DNA of 64,000 nucleotides from Propionispora vibrioides (lineage in GTDB: Bacteria; Bacillota; Negativicutes; Propionisporales; Propionisporaceae): NCBI RefSeq assembly GCF_900110485.1, contig NZ_FODY01000028.1, positions 1 to 64,000 of the forward strand, given 5' to 3'. Position numbers and translations under genes: made by a program. Positions 25,838-33,850 of the stretch are shown piece after piece; the first letter of the stretch is position 1, and each line of letters starts with the position of its first letter. The notes beneath the pieces are model-generated. The model was not told the origin of the DNA and did no database searches. It was given only the letters and a program-made list of their open reading frames with translations.

Positions 25838-25899
25838 AACGGCAGCGAAGCAGGCTCCAGCAGGCTTGACTGGTGCGGTTTCTAATCGGCGTGCATAGC

Positions 25900-25931
25900 A
25901 AAAGGACACTGCTGGGCTGCAGTGTCCTTTT
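25900..25931. terminator. Bidirectional terminator
   Basis: AAAAGGACACTGC (25900-25912) pairs with GCAGTGTCCTTTT (25919-25931). It lies between the convergent oxidase gene and glucitol operon and can serve both. Confidence 0.88.
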
Positions 25932-25933
25932 AC

Positions 25934-26305
25934 TTAAAATACTTCTATGGCAGTGCCGATCGTAAAGTCGGCCGGTGTCAGGGCTTCCTCGCCTTCGAGC
26001 ATAATGCAGCCGGGGCGTTCGGGGGTAGAACCGCCCTTAAAGCTTAAGGTGCAATGACCCAGCTCCTTCAAGGTATGCCTGACCTCGGAGCCGATGGCGG
26101 AGATAGTGAAGACCTTGCCGCAGATGCTTAGCATATCGCCTGCGGCAAAATCGGCCAGTATAGGGGCCGGCTTATGGAGGACGGCCATATCAGCCAACTC
26201 CGGCGGCACGCCGTCGTTAAAGATGATGATGCAGTTTAGATCCGCTTCGGTGAGGAACTGCATAGCTTCAATTCCCCAGCCGGTGATTTCTGAATGATAT
26301 TTCAT
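25934..26305 (-). CDS. srlB: Glucitol/sorbitol PTS enzyme IIA
   Basis: 123 residues, the normal SrlB length. The family pattern is present: FNDGVPPELADMAVLHKP, whose His is the likely phosphorylation site, then LGHCTLSFKGGSTPERPGCIMLEG. IIA passes phosphate from HPr to the IIB domain of SrlE during sorbitol uptake. Last gene of the operon gutR-gutM-srlA-srlE-srlB, 29 bases after srlE, ending at the shared terminator. Confidence 0.93.
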   Translation of the reverse strand: MKYHSEITGWGIEAMQFLTEADLNCIIIFNDGVPPELADMAVLHKPAPILADFAAGDMLSICGKVFTISAIGSEVRHTLKELGHCTLSFKGGSTPERPGCIMLEGEEALTPADFTIGTAIEVF

Positions 26306-26334
26306 GATGATTTCTCCCGTAAATCAAGGTTTGT

Positions 26335-27351
26335 TTAATACATGCCAAAGCTGAACAGAAAGGCGATAAGTACGGAAAGCGGGCCGGTAATCAGGCGGGA
26401 ATAGAGCACGGCAGGAACGCCGAGTTCTATGGTTTCCGAATCGGCTTCGCCGAGGCTTAGACCGACGGGGATAAAATCGCCGCCGACCTGCGCGTTAATG
26501 GCGAACAAAGCAGGCAGGGCATACTGGGCGGGAATGTGGCCCAGGCCGATTTCCACGCCCAACAGTGTTCCCACGACCTGAGCGATGACGGCGCCGGGAC
26601 CGATTACGGGCGCTACGAAGGGCAGCGAGCAGATGATGGAAATGAGCAGCATGCCGGGCAGGGTGCTGGCCAGCGGCGAGACGGTATGGGCAATGACGTT
26701 GCCGATGCCGGACACTTGGATGATGCCGATAATCATGCTGACAAAAGCCATAAAGGGGAGGATGCTTTTCATCACCATATCAATGGTTTCACGGCCGGCC
26801 TGATAAAATTTGTTGACCACGCCGCCGACGGCAATGCCAAGGCGGGTAATGGCATTTTTCTTTTTCCCGGCGTTCATGGCGGCGATTTCCGCTCTGGCCT
26901 GGGCTTTGGTTTTCGGTTCGGCGGCGGAAGTGGCGGCGTTGGCTTGCGCCTGGCTGCCGTCCTTACTGGTCAGAATAGCTCCTTCCGGGGCGTAGCTTAG
27001 GCAGCTTTCGGTTACATCGGATACATAGAGGGTTTCGGTGATAAATTTGGCCAGAGGACCGACTTTGCCAACTGGCGTGAGATTGACGGTAAAGACGTTT
27101 TTCTTGGGATATACGCCGCAGCGGGCAGTGCCGGCGCAATCGACGACGGCAACAAACATTTCGTTGTCCGGCACCGCCGTAGTGAAGCCGTCAACCACTT
27201 CGCAGCCGGACATTTCGGCGATCTTAACGGCCAGGGGATGAATGCCGCCGCCGGTCACGCTGACAACTTTATGGCAGGTATCGGTGGGCATGATGGTTAA
27301 AGGGCCGCCCCAGCCGCTGTTTCCCTTAGTTATGGTAATTGCTCGGTACAT
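26335..27351 (-). CDS. srlE: Glucitol/sorbitol PTS enzyme IIBC
   Basis: 338 residues. An N-terminal IIB domain (about 1-130, with SVTGGGIHPLAVKIAEMSGCEVVDGF and the CAGTARCGVYPKKN segment that carries the family's phosphocysteine region) is linked by an Ala/Lys-rich stretch to a membrane IIC part with several helices (FMAFVSMIIGIIQVSGIG, PFVAPVIGPGAVIAQVVGTLLGVEIGLG). With SrlA it forms the sorbitol channel and phosphorylates the sugar on entry. Length and domain order are usual. Operon spacing is 46 bases from srlA. Confidence 0.93.
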   Translation of the reverse strand: MYRAITITKGNSGWGGPLTIMPTDTCHKVVSVTGGGIHPLAVKIAEMSGCEVVDGFTTAVPDNEMFVAVVDCAGTARCGVYPKKNVFTVNLTPVGKVGPLAKFITETLYVSDVTESCLSYAPEGAILTSKDGSQAQANAATSAAEPKTKAQARAEIAAMNAGKKKNAITRLGIAVGGVVNKFYQAGRETIDMVMKSILPFMAFVSMIIGIIQVSGIGNVIAHTVSPLASTLPGMLLISIICSLPFVAPVIGPGAVIAQVVGTLLGVEIGLGHIPAQYALPALFAINAQVGGDFIPVGLSLGEADSETIELGVPAVLYSRLITGPLSVLIAFLFSFGMY

Positions 27352-27397
27352 GGAATCATTCCTTTCTAAGGTCGTAAGTTAGGGGGTGATGCGGACT

Positions 27398-27931
27398 TTA
27401 TTTCTCTCTTGCTTTTAATGTGGCATAGATTTTTTCGGTTACCAGACCACGGATGAAGATGACGATCACGCCAACCAGGAAGTAGCGGACAGCCAACTCG
27501 CCCAAAGGGAAGCCCAGGGTGGTAATGCCGGCGGCAATGCCCATATAGACAAACAGTTCACCGCCATTGGCATGGGGGAATAAACCGGTTACCGGATGTA
27601 AAAAGCTTACGGTGGCATCGTAATAGGCCGGTTTATGCTTGTTGTCGACGAAGCGTCCAAAGCTGTAGCACATGGGGTTGCCTAAAAATAATACAGCCAG
27701 GATCGGCAATATGGTGTACCGTGTTACTACGTTTTTCGTTGCGGTTTGCGCCAGGTTATGAATGCGCTCTTCGCCAATTAATTTGATAAAGGCGCTGACG
27801 GCGGTCATTAAGATGACGATGAGCGGAATAATTCCGACTACCCAGCCGGAAAAGGTGGTTGCACCTGCCTTGAAAAGATTCATAAAGCCATTAGCTAAAT
27901 TTGCTATTAAATCCACGTTAGTTTCCTCCAT
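27398..27931 (-). CDS. srlA: Glucitol/sorbitol PTS enzyme IIC2
   Basis: 177 residues, about four membrane helices, with characteristic segments GFMNLFKAGATTFSGWVVGIIPL, NVVTRYTILPILAVLFLGNPMCYSFGRFVD and SFLHPVTGLFPHANGGELFVYMGIAAG. It is the second half of the sorbitol permease and works with SrlE. AGGAGG-like sequence (GGAGGAAAC) sits just before the ATG. The operon has no sorbitol-6-phosphate dehydrogenase (srlD), which must be elsewhere if sorbitol is used as carbon source. Confidence 0.92.
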   Translation of the reverse strand: MEETNVDLIANLANGFMNLFKAGATTFSGWVVGIIPLIVILMTAVSAFIKLIGEERIHNLAQTATKNVVTRYTILPILAVLFLGNPMCYSFGRFVDNKHKPAYYDATVSFLHPVTGLFPHANGGELFVYMGIAAGITTLGFPLGELAVRYFLVGVIVIFIRGLVTEKIYATLKAREK

Positions 27932-28013
27932 TTTACATGATTATATAGGTGATGAAGCTGAATTGTACTTGGTACAGCCGGCATCCCGGGCCCTGAGAGG
28001 CCGGCTGGGCCAT

Positions 28014-28391
28014 TTACTCTTCAACTGGGTTTAACCGTACATCCAATGCATCCAAAGCTTGCAGGTGTGCCCGATAGACTTTTTGCTGTTTGGCCGGCAG
28101 TGCCCGGTATTCATCGCGCAGTTCATAGATGGTTTTACCGGCGATCTGCTGCAAGGCCTGAAAGCGGCTGAAAATTGTATACCCTTCCAGTATTTCGCCG
28201 CCGGTAATCCGACCGCCCTGGTCACAGGCGATGACGACAATATTGCCGGGGGTGAGCTTCCCCTTTTTACTGCCAATGCCGACAGTGCCCAGCGGGCGGA
28301 GACGCCGGACCGCTTTTTTATACTGCCGGACTTGTTGCAGTGTGGCTATGGCCTGTAATACTAAAATGATAAATAAAGCAAGATAAATCAT
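28014..28391 (-). CDS. gutM: GutM-family glucitol operon activator
   Basis: 125 residues from the ATG ending at 28391, with AAGGAG upstream. A longer frame would overlap the regulator gene and adds unconserved residues. One N-terminal membrane helix (IYLALFIILVLQAIATL) is followed by a small basic cytosolic domain (KKGKLTPGNIVVIACDQGGRITGGEILEGYTIFSRF) typical of GutM. In E. coli GutM activates the srl genes together with GutR, by an unclear mechanism. It sits between the SorC-type regulator and srlA, the normal order. Confidence 0.85.
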   Translation of the reverse strand: MIYLALFIILVLQAIATLQQVRQYKKAVRRLRPLGTVGIGSKKGKLTPGNIVVIACDQGGRITGGEILEGYTIFSRFQALQQIAGKTIYELRDEYRALPAKQQKVYRAHLQALDALDVRLNPVEE

Positions 28392-28410
28392 TATGTACTC
28401 CTTATAATCT

Positions 28411-29376
28411 CTAAAGTGCAAGCAAGGCCGTGGCGCAGTCAAAATCAGTGACCAACGTGTTGATAAAGCCGCCCCGGATGGCGCCGCGTACGGCCAGAGC
28501 TTTCCCTGCGCCACCGGCGATGCCGATCCGTTTCTGGACTTTCTTTAGCTGTTCAATCGGCATACCCGCCACCCGGCGGTTAAAGCTCATGAACTGATCA
28601 CAATGGCCATCCTGATCGTAAAACTGCAATAGAATATCGCCAACAGCACCGGCTTCCACAAACTTGTCCAGCGTTTCGCCGCTGACATAGCCTGTTTCCA
28701 TCAAGGTGGAACCGCCACGCTGTGGGATGCCGATGCCCATGATAATCGTGCTGATGCTGCGATAAAGTCTTAATACGCTTTGTACCGATTCTTCCTTCAG
28801 AAAGCCTTCCAGAACATTGACATCGGAGAAGATGGCCGGGGAAAAGAACTGGACACAATCACCGCCGAACAGCCGGGCGAATTCACTGGCGATATAATTG
28901 GAGTGAATGTCCAGCCGGCTGACGCCGAGACCACCGAGAATGGGTACGAATTTGCAACGGATTGGCTCTTCCAACTGGCGGGCCGCCCTGAGAACATTTT
29001 GCAGAGTCATTCCCATGGAGACGCCGACCACATCGCCGTCTTCCAGAGTGCGGATCAGGAAATTGACAGTTTCTTTGCTCACGCTGAGACTGATTCGCTC
29101 GTTGGTCGCTTCCACAGGGCTGGAGTCGGCAATGGCGGCCTCCAGCAGACCGTATTTTTTTTCCAGTTCCCGTTCCAGTTTACCGAATTTGATATTGTAG
29201 GGATTAGTTACTTCGATTTTAACAAATCCTTGTTCTTTACCCAGCTTTAGCATCCGGGACACTGAGGGGCGGGAGACGCCCAGGTGTTCGCTGATGTCCT
29301 GTTGACTGAGCTGATCATCATAATAGAGACTACAGCATTTAAAAATGAGACGAGGATCGTCAATGAATTTTTTCAT
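28411..29376 (-). CDS. SorC/DeoR-type sugar-binding transcriptional regulator of the glucitol operon
   Basis: 321 residues from the ATG at 29376, preceded by a perfect AAAGGAGG. The N-terminal helix-turn-helix (about 22-45, LSQQDISEHLGVSRPSVSRMLKLGKEQG) is followed by the SorC sugar-phosphate-binding domain (GDVVGVSMGMTLQNVLRAA, GVSRLDIHSNYIASEFARLFGG, IGIPQRGG, VAGMPIEQLKKV). It likely responds to sorbitol-6-phosphate and controls the genes downstream of it in the same operon. A perfect TTGATAA-N6-TTATCAA palindrome lies immediately upstream of its ribosome site, suggesting autoregulation. Confidence 0.9.
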   Translation of the reverse strand: MKKFIDDPRLIFKCCSLYYDDQLSQQDISEHLGVSRPSVSRMLKLGKEQGFVKIEVTNPYNIKFGKLERELEKKYGLLEAAIADSSPVEATNERISLSVSKETVNFLIRTLEDGDVVGVSMGMTLQNVLRAARQLEEPIRCKFVPILGGLGVSRLDIHSNYIASEFARLFGGDCVQFFSPAIFSDVNVLEGFLKEESVQSVLRLYRSISTIIMGIGIPQRGGSTLMETGYVSGETLDKFVEAGAVGDILLQFYDQDGHCDQFMSFNRRVAGMPIEQLKKVQKRIGIAGGAGKALAVRGAIRGGFINTLVTDFDCATALLAL

Positions 29377-29829
29377 GGTAGCCTCCTTTTGATAAATGAA
29401 ATTATCAATATATCTATAATTGAACAATTGCAAATAATGATCTCTTGTTATCTGAAATGTAAAAAAATTGTTTTTATCCAAAATATCAGTATTGTTATAT
29501 GTTGTACGGTGGTGGTTTCTATGGTCATAATTATAGACCAGGAATATTATTTTATCAATATTTTGAAATATGAACGTTTGTAAATTATATACCATTAAAA
29601 GTTGCGTGTTTACAAAATTTCTATATATTCGATGCAGGTACAATGCGCACATTTGTGCCTTTAGCATTAAAAGTTTTTGGCGAAATACAGTTGGTGGTGT
29701 GAATTGGCAGATTGCTGCGGCAGGATTTTTGCCGGGACGGCGGAATATTCTATATTCAAATTCCTGGCGTGCTATAGATAAAAAGAGACAGGTGCAGAGA
29801 CCTGCCATATAAGGGGAGTAGGGTGTAGG
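29377..29829. other. AT-rich divergent regulatory region
   Basis: About 450 bases between the glucitol regulator and the dehydrogenase, much more AT-rich than neighbouring genes. It holds the palindrome at 29389-29408 and a second TTATCAA-containing stretch near 29551. Short frames inside lack ribosome sites. It must contain promoters for both directions, but no single consensus pair stands out. Confidence 0.55.
29389..29408. promoter_or_regulatory. Palindrome TTGATAA-N6-TTATCAA, likely SorC-family operator
   Basis: Perfect 7-base arms at 29389-29395 and 29402-29408, directly before the ribosome site of the regulator gene. Binding by that regulator is inferred from position. Confidence 0.55.
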
Positions 29830-30804
29830 ATGAAAAGCGGAAAACTTGTTATTATCGGGGCGGGCAATGTAGGGTCAGCCATCTTGAATTCGGTGCTGCG
29901 GCTCAATGTGGTCAATGATATTGTGGTGATCAACCGCAACCAGGATAAGGCGCGGGGCGAAGTGCTGGATGCCAGCCATACAACCGCCTTTGTGTATAGT
30001 GCCAATACGTCGATCCGGGTCGGCGGCTATGAGGAATGCGCCGATGCCAAGATCATTATCATCACCTCGGGCGCCAATATTACACAGGGCAATAATGGTG
30101 ACCGCATGGTACTATTAGAGCAAAATGTGGCTATTTTATCGGAAGTCATGGACAATATTACGAAATATACCAGGGATGCGATTGTCATTTTGGTTTCCAA
30201 CCCGCTGGATGTGTTGGTCTATGTGGCGCAAACCCGCTTCGGGTATCCGCGGGAAAAGATTATCGGCACCGGGACTTTGCTGGATACGGCCCGGTTCAAC
30301 AAAATGCTGGGCGATATCTGCGGGGTTGATGCGAAAAACGTGACAGGCTATGTATTGGGTGAACACGGCGCCACGGCGTTTATTCCCTGGAATACCGTCA
30401 ATATCGTGGGAATTGCTTTTGACGATTTTGAAAAACAATTCGGTTTAACGGAAAAAATCGACAAGGATAAAATCCTGCGGGATATGAAAACCGTAGGTTT
30501 CGATATCCTGGCTTTGAAGGGGCATACCAGCTCCGGCGTGGCCTTAAGCGCCTGCCGCCTGGTGACCGCCATCATGCGCAATGAAAAGTGCATACTGCCT
30601 GTATCTATTGTGCTGGACGGACAATATGGCGTGACCGATGTGGCTTTAAGCCTGCCGTCTGTCATTTCGGAAAACGGCATCGAACGGGTGCTGGAGTTGC
30701 CCTTGGATGAAAAAGGGAGGATGGAGCTGGACCACTGCGTGAGTCATTTGAAGAGCATTTTGCGAACACTTGCCGCAGGAAAGTCCAACGCAAGCGGTAA
30801 GTAA
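29830..30804 (+). CDS. L-lactate/malate-dehydrogenase family 2-hydroxyacid dehydrogenase
   Basis: 324 residues. The NAD-binding GAGNVGSA (about 9-16), the catalytic loop Arg in GDRMVLLEQN, the substrate Arg in TLLDTARFN and catalytic His in LGEHGAT are all present. The substrate-specificity loop (TSGANITQGNNGDR) is about two residues longer than in lactate dehydrogenases and lacks the usual Gln/Arg determinant position, so the substrate could be a bulkier 2-oxoacid, as in L-2-hydroxyisocaproate dehydrogenases. The gene is divergent from the glucitol operon. The two may or may not be co-regulated. Confidence 0.85.
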   Translation: MKSGKLVIIGAGNVGSAILNSVLRLNVVNDIVVINRNQDKARGEVLDASHTTAFVYSANTSIRVGGYEECADAKIIIITSGANITQGNNGDRMVLLEQNVAILSEVMDNITKYTRDAIVILVSNPLDVLVYVAQTRFGYPREKIIGTGTLLDTARFNKMLGDICGVDAKNVTGYVLGEHGATAFIPWNTVNIVGIAFDDFEKQFGLTEKIDKDKILRDMKTVGFDILALKGHTSSGVALSACRLVTAIMRNEKCILPVSIVLDGQYGVTDVALSLPSVISENGIERVLELPLDEKGRMELDHCVSHLKSILRTLAAGKSNASGK

Positions 30805-30811
30805 GCCGGCT

Positions 30812-31034
30812 AAAAACGGTAAAGGGACTTATCAAAAGATAAGTCCCTTACTGGTCCCAGGATGCCGCCACCTGGTATGTTCAAACCTGCCGCTAGCAGG
30901 TGGGCTTCATAAGATATGGTTTTGCCCTCCACTCTGTTGGTGGCCCGGCAGCCGCATACCATCTAAATCCCTAATTAATGAAGTAGGTTGAACATAGCAA
31001 AAGTTCGCGAGCATCACAGGAATATGATTTATTT
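30812..31034 (-). ncRNA. ssrS: Candidate 6S RNA
   Basis: A free-standing transcript on the minus strand is suggested by a promoter (TTGCTT-N17-TATTAT) at 31069-31041 and a terminator hairpin (30849-30822, AAGGGACTTATC with GATAAGTCCCTT) whose T-rich tail exists only in this direction. The body folds as one long rod: closing helix 30876-30888 with 30985-30996 (TATGTTCAA with TTGAACATA), then CTTCAT/ATGAAG and ATGGT/ACCAT separated by unequal bubbles, and an apical TGCC-CCAC/GTGG-GGCA hairpin. Length near 220 nt and rod shape fit 6S RNA, which binds RNA polymerase. Identity is inferred from shape only. Confidence 0.5.
30822..30849 (-). terminator. Terminator of the rod-shaped RNA
   Basis: Twelve perfect base pairs with an AAAA loop (30834-30837). 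On the minus strand it is followed by TTTACCGTTTTT. On the plus strand no T run follows, so it may only weakly end the dehydrogenase transcript. Confidence 0.7.
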
Positions 31035-31040
31035 GTTAAC

Positions 31041-31069
31041 ATAATAACACGGATTTTGTTGTTAAGCAA
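31041..31069 (-). promoter_or_regulatory. Minus-strand promoter for the 6S-like RNA
   Basis: Read on the minus strand: TTGCTT (31069-31064), a 17-base spacer, TATTAT (31046-31041). Confidence 0.55.
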
Positions 31070-31146
31070 TAGGCGGTAAGCAAGAAAAATGGCGGTTCTG
31101 TTTAGTCAGGTTGACGTATGCTGAGGTATGCGCCGGTATGCAGTCG

Positions 31147-31773
31147 TTAGTATAATACCAGGTAAGCCATGGGATCGACGGCGGTGCCGTTTTTTCGGAT
31201 TTCATAGTGGACATGGGGACCGGTACTGTTGCCGGTACTGCCGGCATAGGAAATGATCTGTCCTTTCTTGACTTCCTGGCCGACGGTGACAGCCACTTTG
31301 TCGTTGTGCCCGTATAGCGTTTCCAGACCGTTGCCATGATCAATTTTAACCAGATTGCCGTAACCGCCGCCCCAGCCGCTCAGCACTATCTTGCCGTCCG
31401 CCGTGGCGACGACCGGCGTGCCGGTGCCGACGGCGATGTCCAGTCCCTGGTGCAGTTCGCTGCCGCTTTCCAGCGGCGAACTGCGCCAGCCGAAGCCGGA
31501 GGTGATCGTTCCGTAGACCGGCCAGATTGACGGGGTAGTGGCCAGGGCTGAATCGGCCGGTTGGGCTGCCAGCTGCTGCTGCAAAGTAGCGGCCGGGCCT
31601 TTTTTTATGATGATGGCGGCATTGGGGCCGGCCGTTTCCTGATACGCTGCCAGACTGCCGATGCCAAAGAGCAGGCAGAAGATGGCCAGAACGGTCAGGC
31701 AGATGCTTGACGCCGTTCTTTGAAGTGGGTGGACAGCCTGGCGGCTGCCGGCTGTTTTATAAGACAGTTGCAT
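31147..31773 (-). CDS. M23-family (LytM) peptidoglycan endopeptidase
   Basis: 208 residues from the ATG at 31773, preceded by AAGGAGG. One N-terminal membrane helix (about 24-44) anchors it and a linker leads to the M23 domain: ITSGFGWRSSPLESGSELHQGLDIAVGTGTPV, YGNLVKIDHGNGLETLYGHNDK and the HVHYEI zinc motif. His and Asp of HxxxD and the HxH pair are intact, so it should be catalytically active on peptide cross-links of the cell wall. Not part of an operon. It lies upstream of the 6S-like RNA on the same strand. Confidence 0.9.
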   Translation of the reverse strand: MQLSYKTAGSRQAVHPLQRTASSICLTVLAIFCLLFGIGSLAAYQETAGPNAAIIIKKGPAATLQQQLAAQPADSALATTPSIWPVYGTITSGFGWRSSPLESGSELHQGLDIAVGTGTPVVATADGKIVLSGWGGGYGNLVKIDHGNGLETLYGHNDKVAVTVGQEVKKGQIISYAGSTGNSTGPHVHYEIRKNGTAVDPMAYLVLY

Positions 31774-31944
31774 AAAATATATACCTCCTTGCAGCACCGG
31801 ACGGGAAGGAAAGCTCTCCTGACCGTTTGCTACAGTATACATTATAACGGAAATAGGCGGCTTTTGTTCATTTTTTTATTAGTGCTGCGGAGAAAGGAGG
31901 CCTACCGGCGGTATGCTGACTGACGATAACGAAGAGATGGGAAA

Positions 31945-32025
31945 CTAGGGAACCGCTGATTTAATGAGCCAGCCGGAAAAAGATCCGTCAGGATGTGCGG
32001 CGTGAATACATCAGGTAGTTCCTAG
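31945..32025 (+). repeat. Palindromic intergenic repeat, copy D (internal deletion)
   Basis: About 81 bases between CTAGGGAAC and GTTCCTAG. The left part (CCGCTGATTTAATGAGCC) matches the left ends of copies A and B, and the right part (GTGCGGCGTGAATACATCAG) matches their right ends, with the middle half missing. Confidence 0.6.
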
Positions 32026-32104
32026 ACCGCCCAATATTTACCGGATTAAGACAGATAAGGCGCTTGCCTTGACGACGGCAGGGAAAAGTGAGAACATAGT
32101 AACT

Positions 32105-32122
32105 GTTAGTGTTAGTGTTAGT
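32105..32122 (+). repeat. Tandem hexamer (GTTAGT) x3 upstream of the adaptor
   Basis: Three perfect copies end 7 bases before the GGAGG ribosome site of the adaptor gene. Gain or loss of units would change promoter-to-ribosome-site spacing. Confidence 0.75.
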
Positions 32123-32141
32123 TTTACGGAGGAAAAAGTAT

Positions 32142-33272
32142 ATGAAAATAGCAATCCGGCAAAATCAGCCGGTGCTGGTAGGCGGCTTGCTGCTGCTCGG
32201 GCTGGCACTGCTGATTGCCGTCAGTTATCATTTGTTTCCGCTGCTGCGTTGGGCCCGGCACCAGTTCCAACTGTCACAGCCGCCTGCTGCCGTAACGGCG
32301 GTTGCTGCCGGTGTTGTGGACAAGCCGCTCAGACTTGTCCGGCCCGGTTCGCTGGAACAAGCCCAGCTTTTGCCGGTTTACACAGAGTATGCCGGAACTG
32401 TTGCCAGGCTTTATGTGGTGCCGGGGCAAGCGGTTAAAGCCGGGCAGCCGTTGCTGACCCTGGAGGCGGTCACTGCGCCGCCGGTGGCAAAGCCTGCGCT
32501 GCCGCCGGCCGGCCAGCCGGCCTCGCGGGCTTCCCACGAGAATGCGCAGCAGGAATTTGAACGGTATCAAAAATTATACGAACTGGGAGCGATTTCCCGC
32601 AAACAGTTGGAGGCGGCGGCAGCCCGTCTTAAAGCCGCTCAGGAGAGTCAGGACAGTGCGCCGGCGGCGTCGGGAAGTACTCAGTCTGTTGTTGACGTGC
32701 CCCGTGGTCCGGTAGAAGTAAGAGCGCCGGCCGATGGGATCGTCACCGGACTGATGACCGCGCAGGGCAAGAGCGTACCGTCCGGCCAGCAGCTTATGTC
32801 ATTAGGCAGCGGGCAGGAATTGGAAGCGGTCATTTCACTGGAGCAAAGCGATTTGTATGTATGCCGGCTGGGTACGGCAGTTACGTTGCAATTGGGTGAG
32901 CAAACTGTGGCGGGCCAGATTTCGGGTATCTATCCGGAAGTAGCAGAGGATCAGTCCGTCACCTACCGGGCCCATGTCAAACTGGCCGGTCAGCCGGCCG
33001 GACCGACTTCGGGGACTCCCGTACAAATGGTCCTGGAAACGGGACAGACGGTGCCGGTGCTGGCCGTTCCGTCGGCAGCCTTGCAACAGGATGCGGCTGG
33101 GAGTTACTTTGTCTATACTGTGACGGACAATACCGTCGGGACACAGCCAGTGGCTGCCGGTGAAACCGTAGGCGATTTTACGGAAATTAGCGCAGGCCTT
33201 GTACCGGATACGCTGGTGCTTAGCGGCGCGGTTGACGGTCTGCGTCCCGGCGCAGCGGTCGTGCTGCAATGA
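32142..33272 (+). CDS. Solo periplasmic adaptor (HlyD/RND-type membrane fusion protein)
   Basis: 376 residues. An N-terminal helix (about 12-34) is followed by a first lipoyl half (LYVVPGQAVKAGQPLLTLEA), a short Ala/Gln-rich hairpin (about 130-180, QEFERYQKLYELGAISRKQLEAAAARLKAAQES), the second half (VRAPADGIVTGLMTAQGKSVPSGQQL) and the beta-barrel and proximal domains. No pump or TolC gene adjoins it, so its partner is unknown. GGAGG lies before ATG 32142. Three copies of the hexamer GTTAGT (32105-32122) precede the ribosome site, a possible length-variable tract. Confidence 0.8.
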   Translation: MKIAIRQNQPVLVGGLLLLGLALLIAVSYHLFPLLRWARHQFQLSQPPAAVTAVAAGVVDKPLRLVRPGSLEQAQLLPVYTEYAGTVARLYVVPGQAVKAGQPLLTLEAVTAPPVAKPALPPAGQPASRASHENAQQEFERYQKLYELGAISRKQLEAAAARLKAAQESQDSAPAASGSTQSVVDVPRGPVEVRAPADGIVTGLMTAQGKSVPSGQQLMSLGSGQELEAVISLEQSDLYVCRLGTAVTLQLGEQTVAGQISGIYPEVAEDQSVTYRAHVKLAGQPAGPTSGTPVQMVLETGQTVPVLAVPSAALQQDAAGSYFVYTVTDNTVGTQPVAAGETVGDFTEISAGLVPDTLVLSGAVDGLRPGAAVVLQ

Positions 33273-33315
33273 GTCCGACTTTGACATAGTGATTATCAGC
33301 AAAGGAGTGATTGGG

Positions 33316-33675
33316 ATGGAAGCAAGCTGTCTGTTTCTCTGCTATCCTGCTTGCAGTACCTGTAAGAAGGCCCGGCAGTGGCTGGAGAAAAACCAGATAT
33401 CCTATGAGGAGCGTAATATCAAGGAAGCCAATCCGTCGGTGGCAGAGCTAACAGCCTGGTACACTAAAGCCGGTGTTCCGCTGCGGAAACTGTTCAATAC
33501 TAGCGGACTTTTATATAAGTCGCTGTCTCTAAAAGATAAACTGCCGGGGATGAGTGAAGAAGAGCAGTTGGCGCTCCTGGCAAGCGACGGTATGCTGGTC
33601 AAGCGTCCGCTGTTGATTACCCGGGACCGGGTATTGGTGGGTTTTAAAGAAGCTGAATGGGAAATGATGGACTGA
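33316..33675 (+). CDS. ArsC/Spx-family (YffB-like) thioredoxin-fold protein
   Basis: 119 residues, the family length. The redox motif is CSTC (Cys13, Cys16) in CYPACSTCKKARQWL, and the family's RPLLITRD motif lies near the C-terminus (about 96-103). Relatives include arsenate reductase ArsC, Spx and MgsR. With a CxxC and no other arsenic genes near, it may be a disulfide-handling or Spx-like regulatory protein rather than a dedicated arsenate reductase. AAAGGAG lies 8 bases before ATG 33316. It follows the adaptor gene by 43 bases and may share its transcript. Confidence 0.82.
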   Translation: MEASCLFLCYPACSTCKKARQWLEKNQISYEERNIKEANPSVAELTAWYTKAGVPLRKLFNTSGLLYKSLSLKDKLPGMSEEEQLALLASDGMLVKRPLLITRDRVLVGFKEAEWEMMD

Positions 33676-33744
33676 CCGTTTATGGGAAAAGTTCCATATG
33701 TGCAATGAGCATAGTGAGAAATAACTATAATGTGCATGTGAACA

Positions 33745-33773
33745 TTGAGCGACGGTTCTAGACATACTATAAT
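33745..33773 (+). promoter_or_regulatory. Promoter of the ureide-region ABC operon
   Basis: TTGAGC (33745-33750), a 17-base spacer, TATAAT (33768-33773). The transcript would start near 33780, before the leader terminator. Confidence 0.6.
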
Positions 33774-33806
33774 AAACCCATATTCAAATTGATTAAGCAA
33801 ATTTGC

Positions 33807-33850
33807 AATGGCGCAAACCGTGAAAACCGGTTTGCGCCATTTTGTTTTTG
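33807..33850 (+). terminator. Terminator hairpin in the leader of the ABC operon (possible attenuator)
   Basis: A 14-base-pair stem (33807-33820 with 33828-33841) followed by TTTGTTTTT and, at once, the ribosome site of the ABC ATPase. It lies between the proposed promoter (33745-33773) and the gene. It could also end the upstream ArsC transcript. A small CAAATT/AATTTG hairpin precedes it. Confidence 0.8.
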
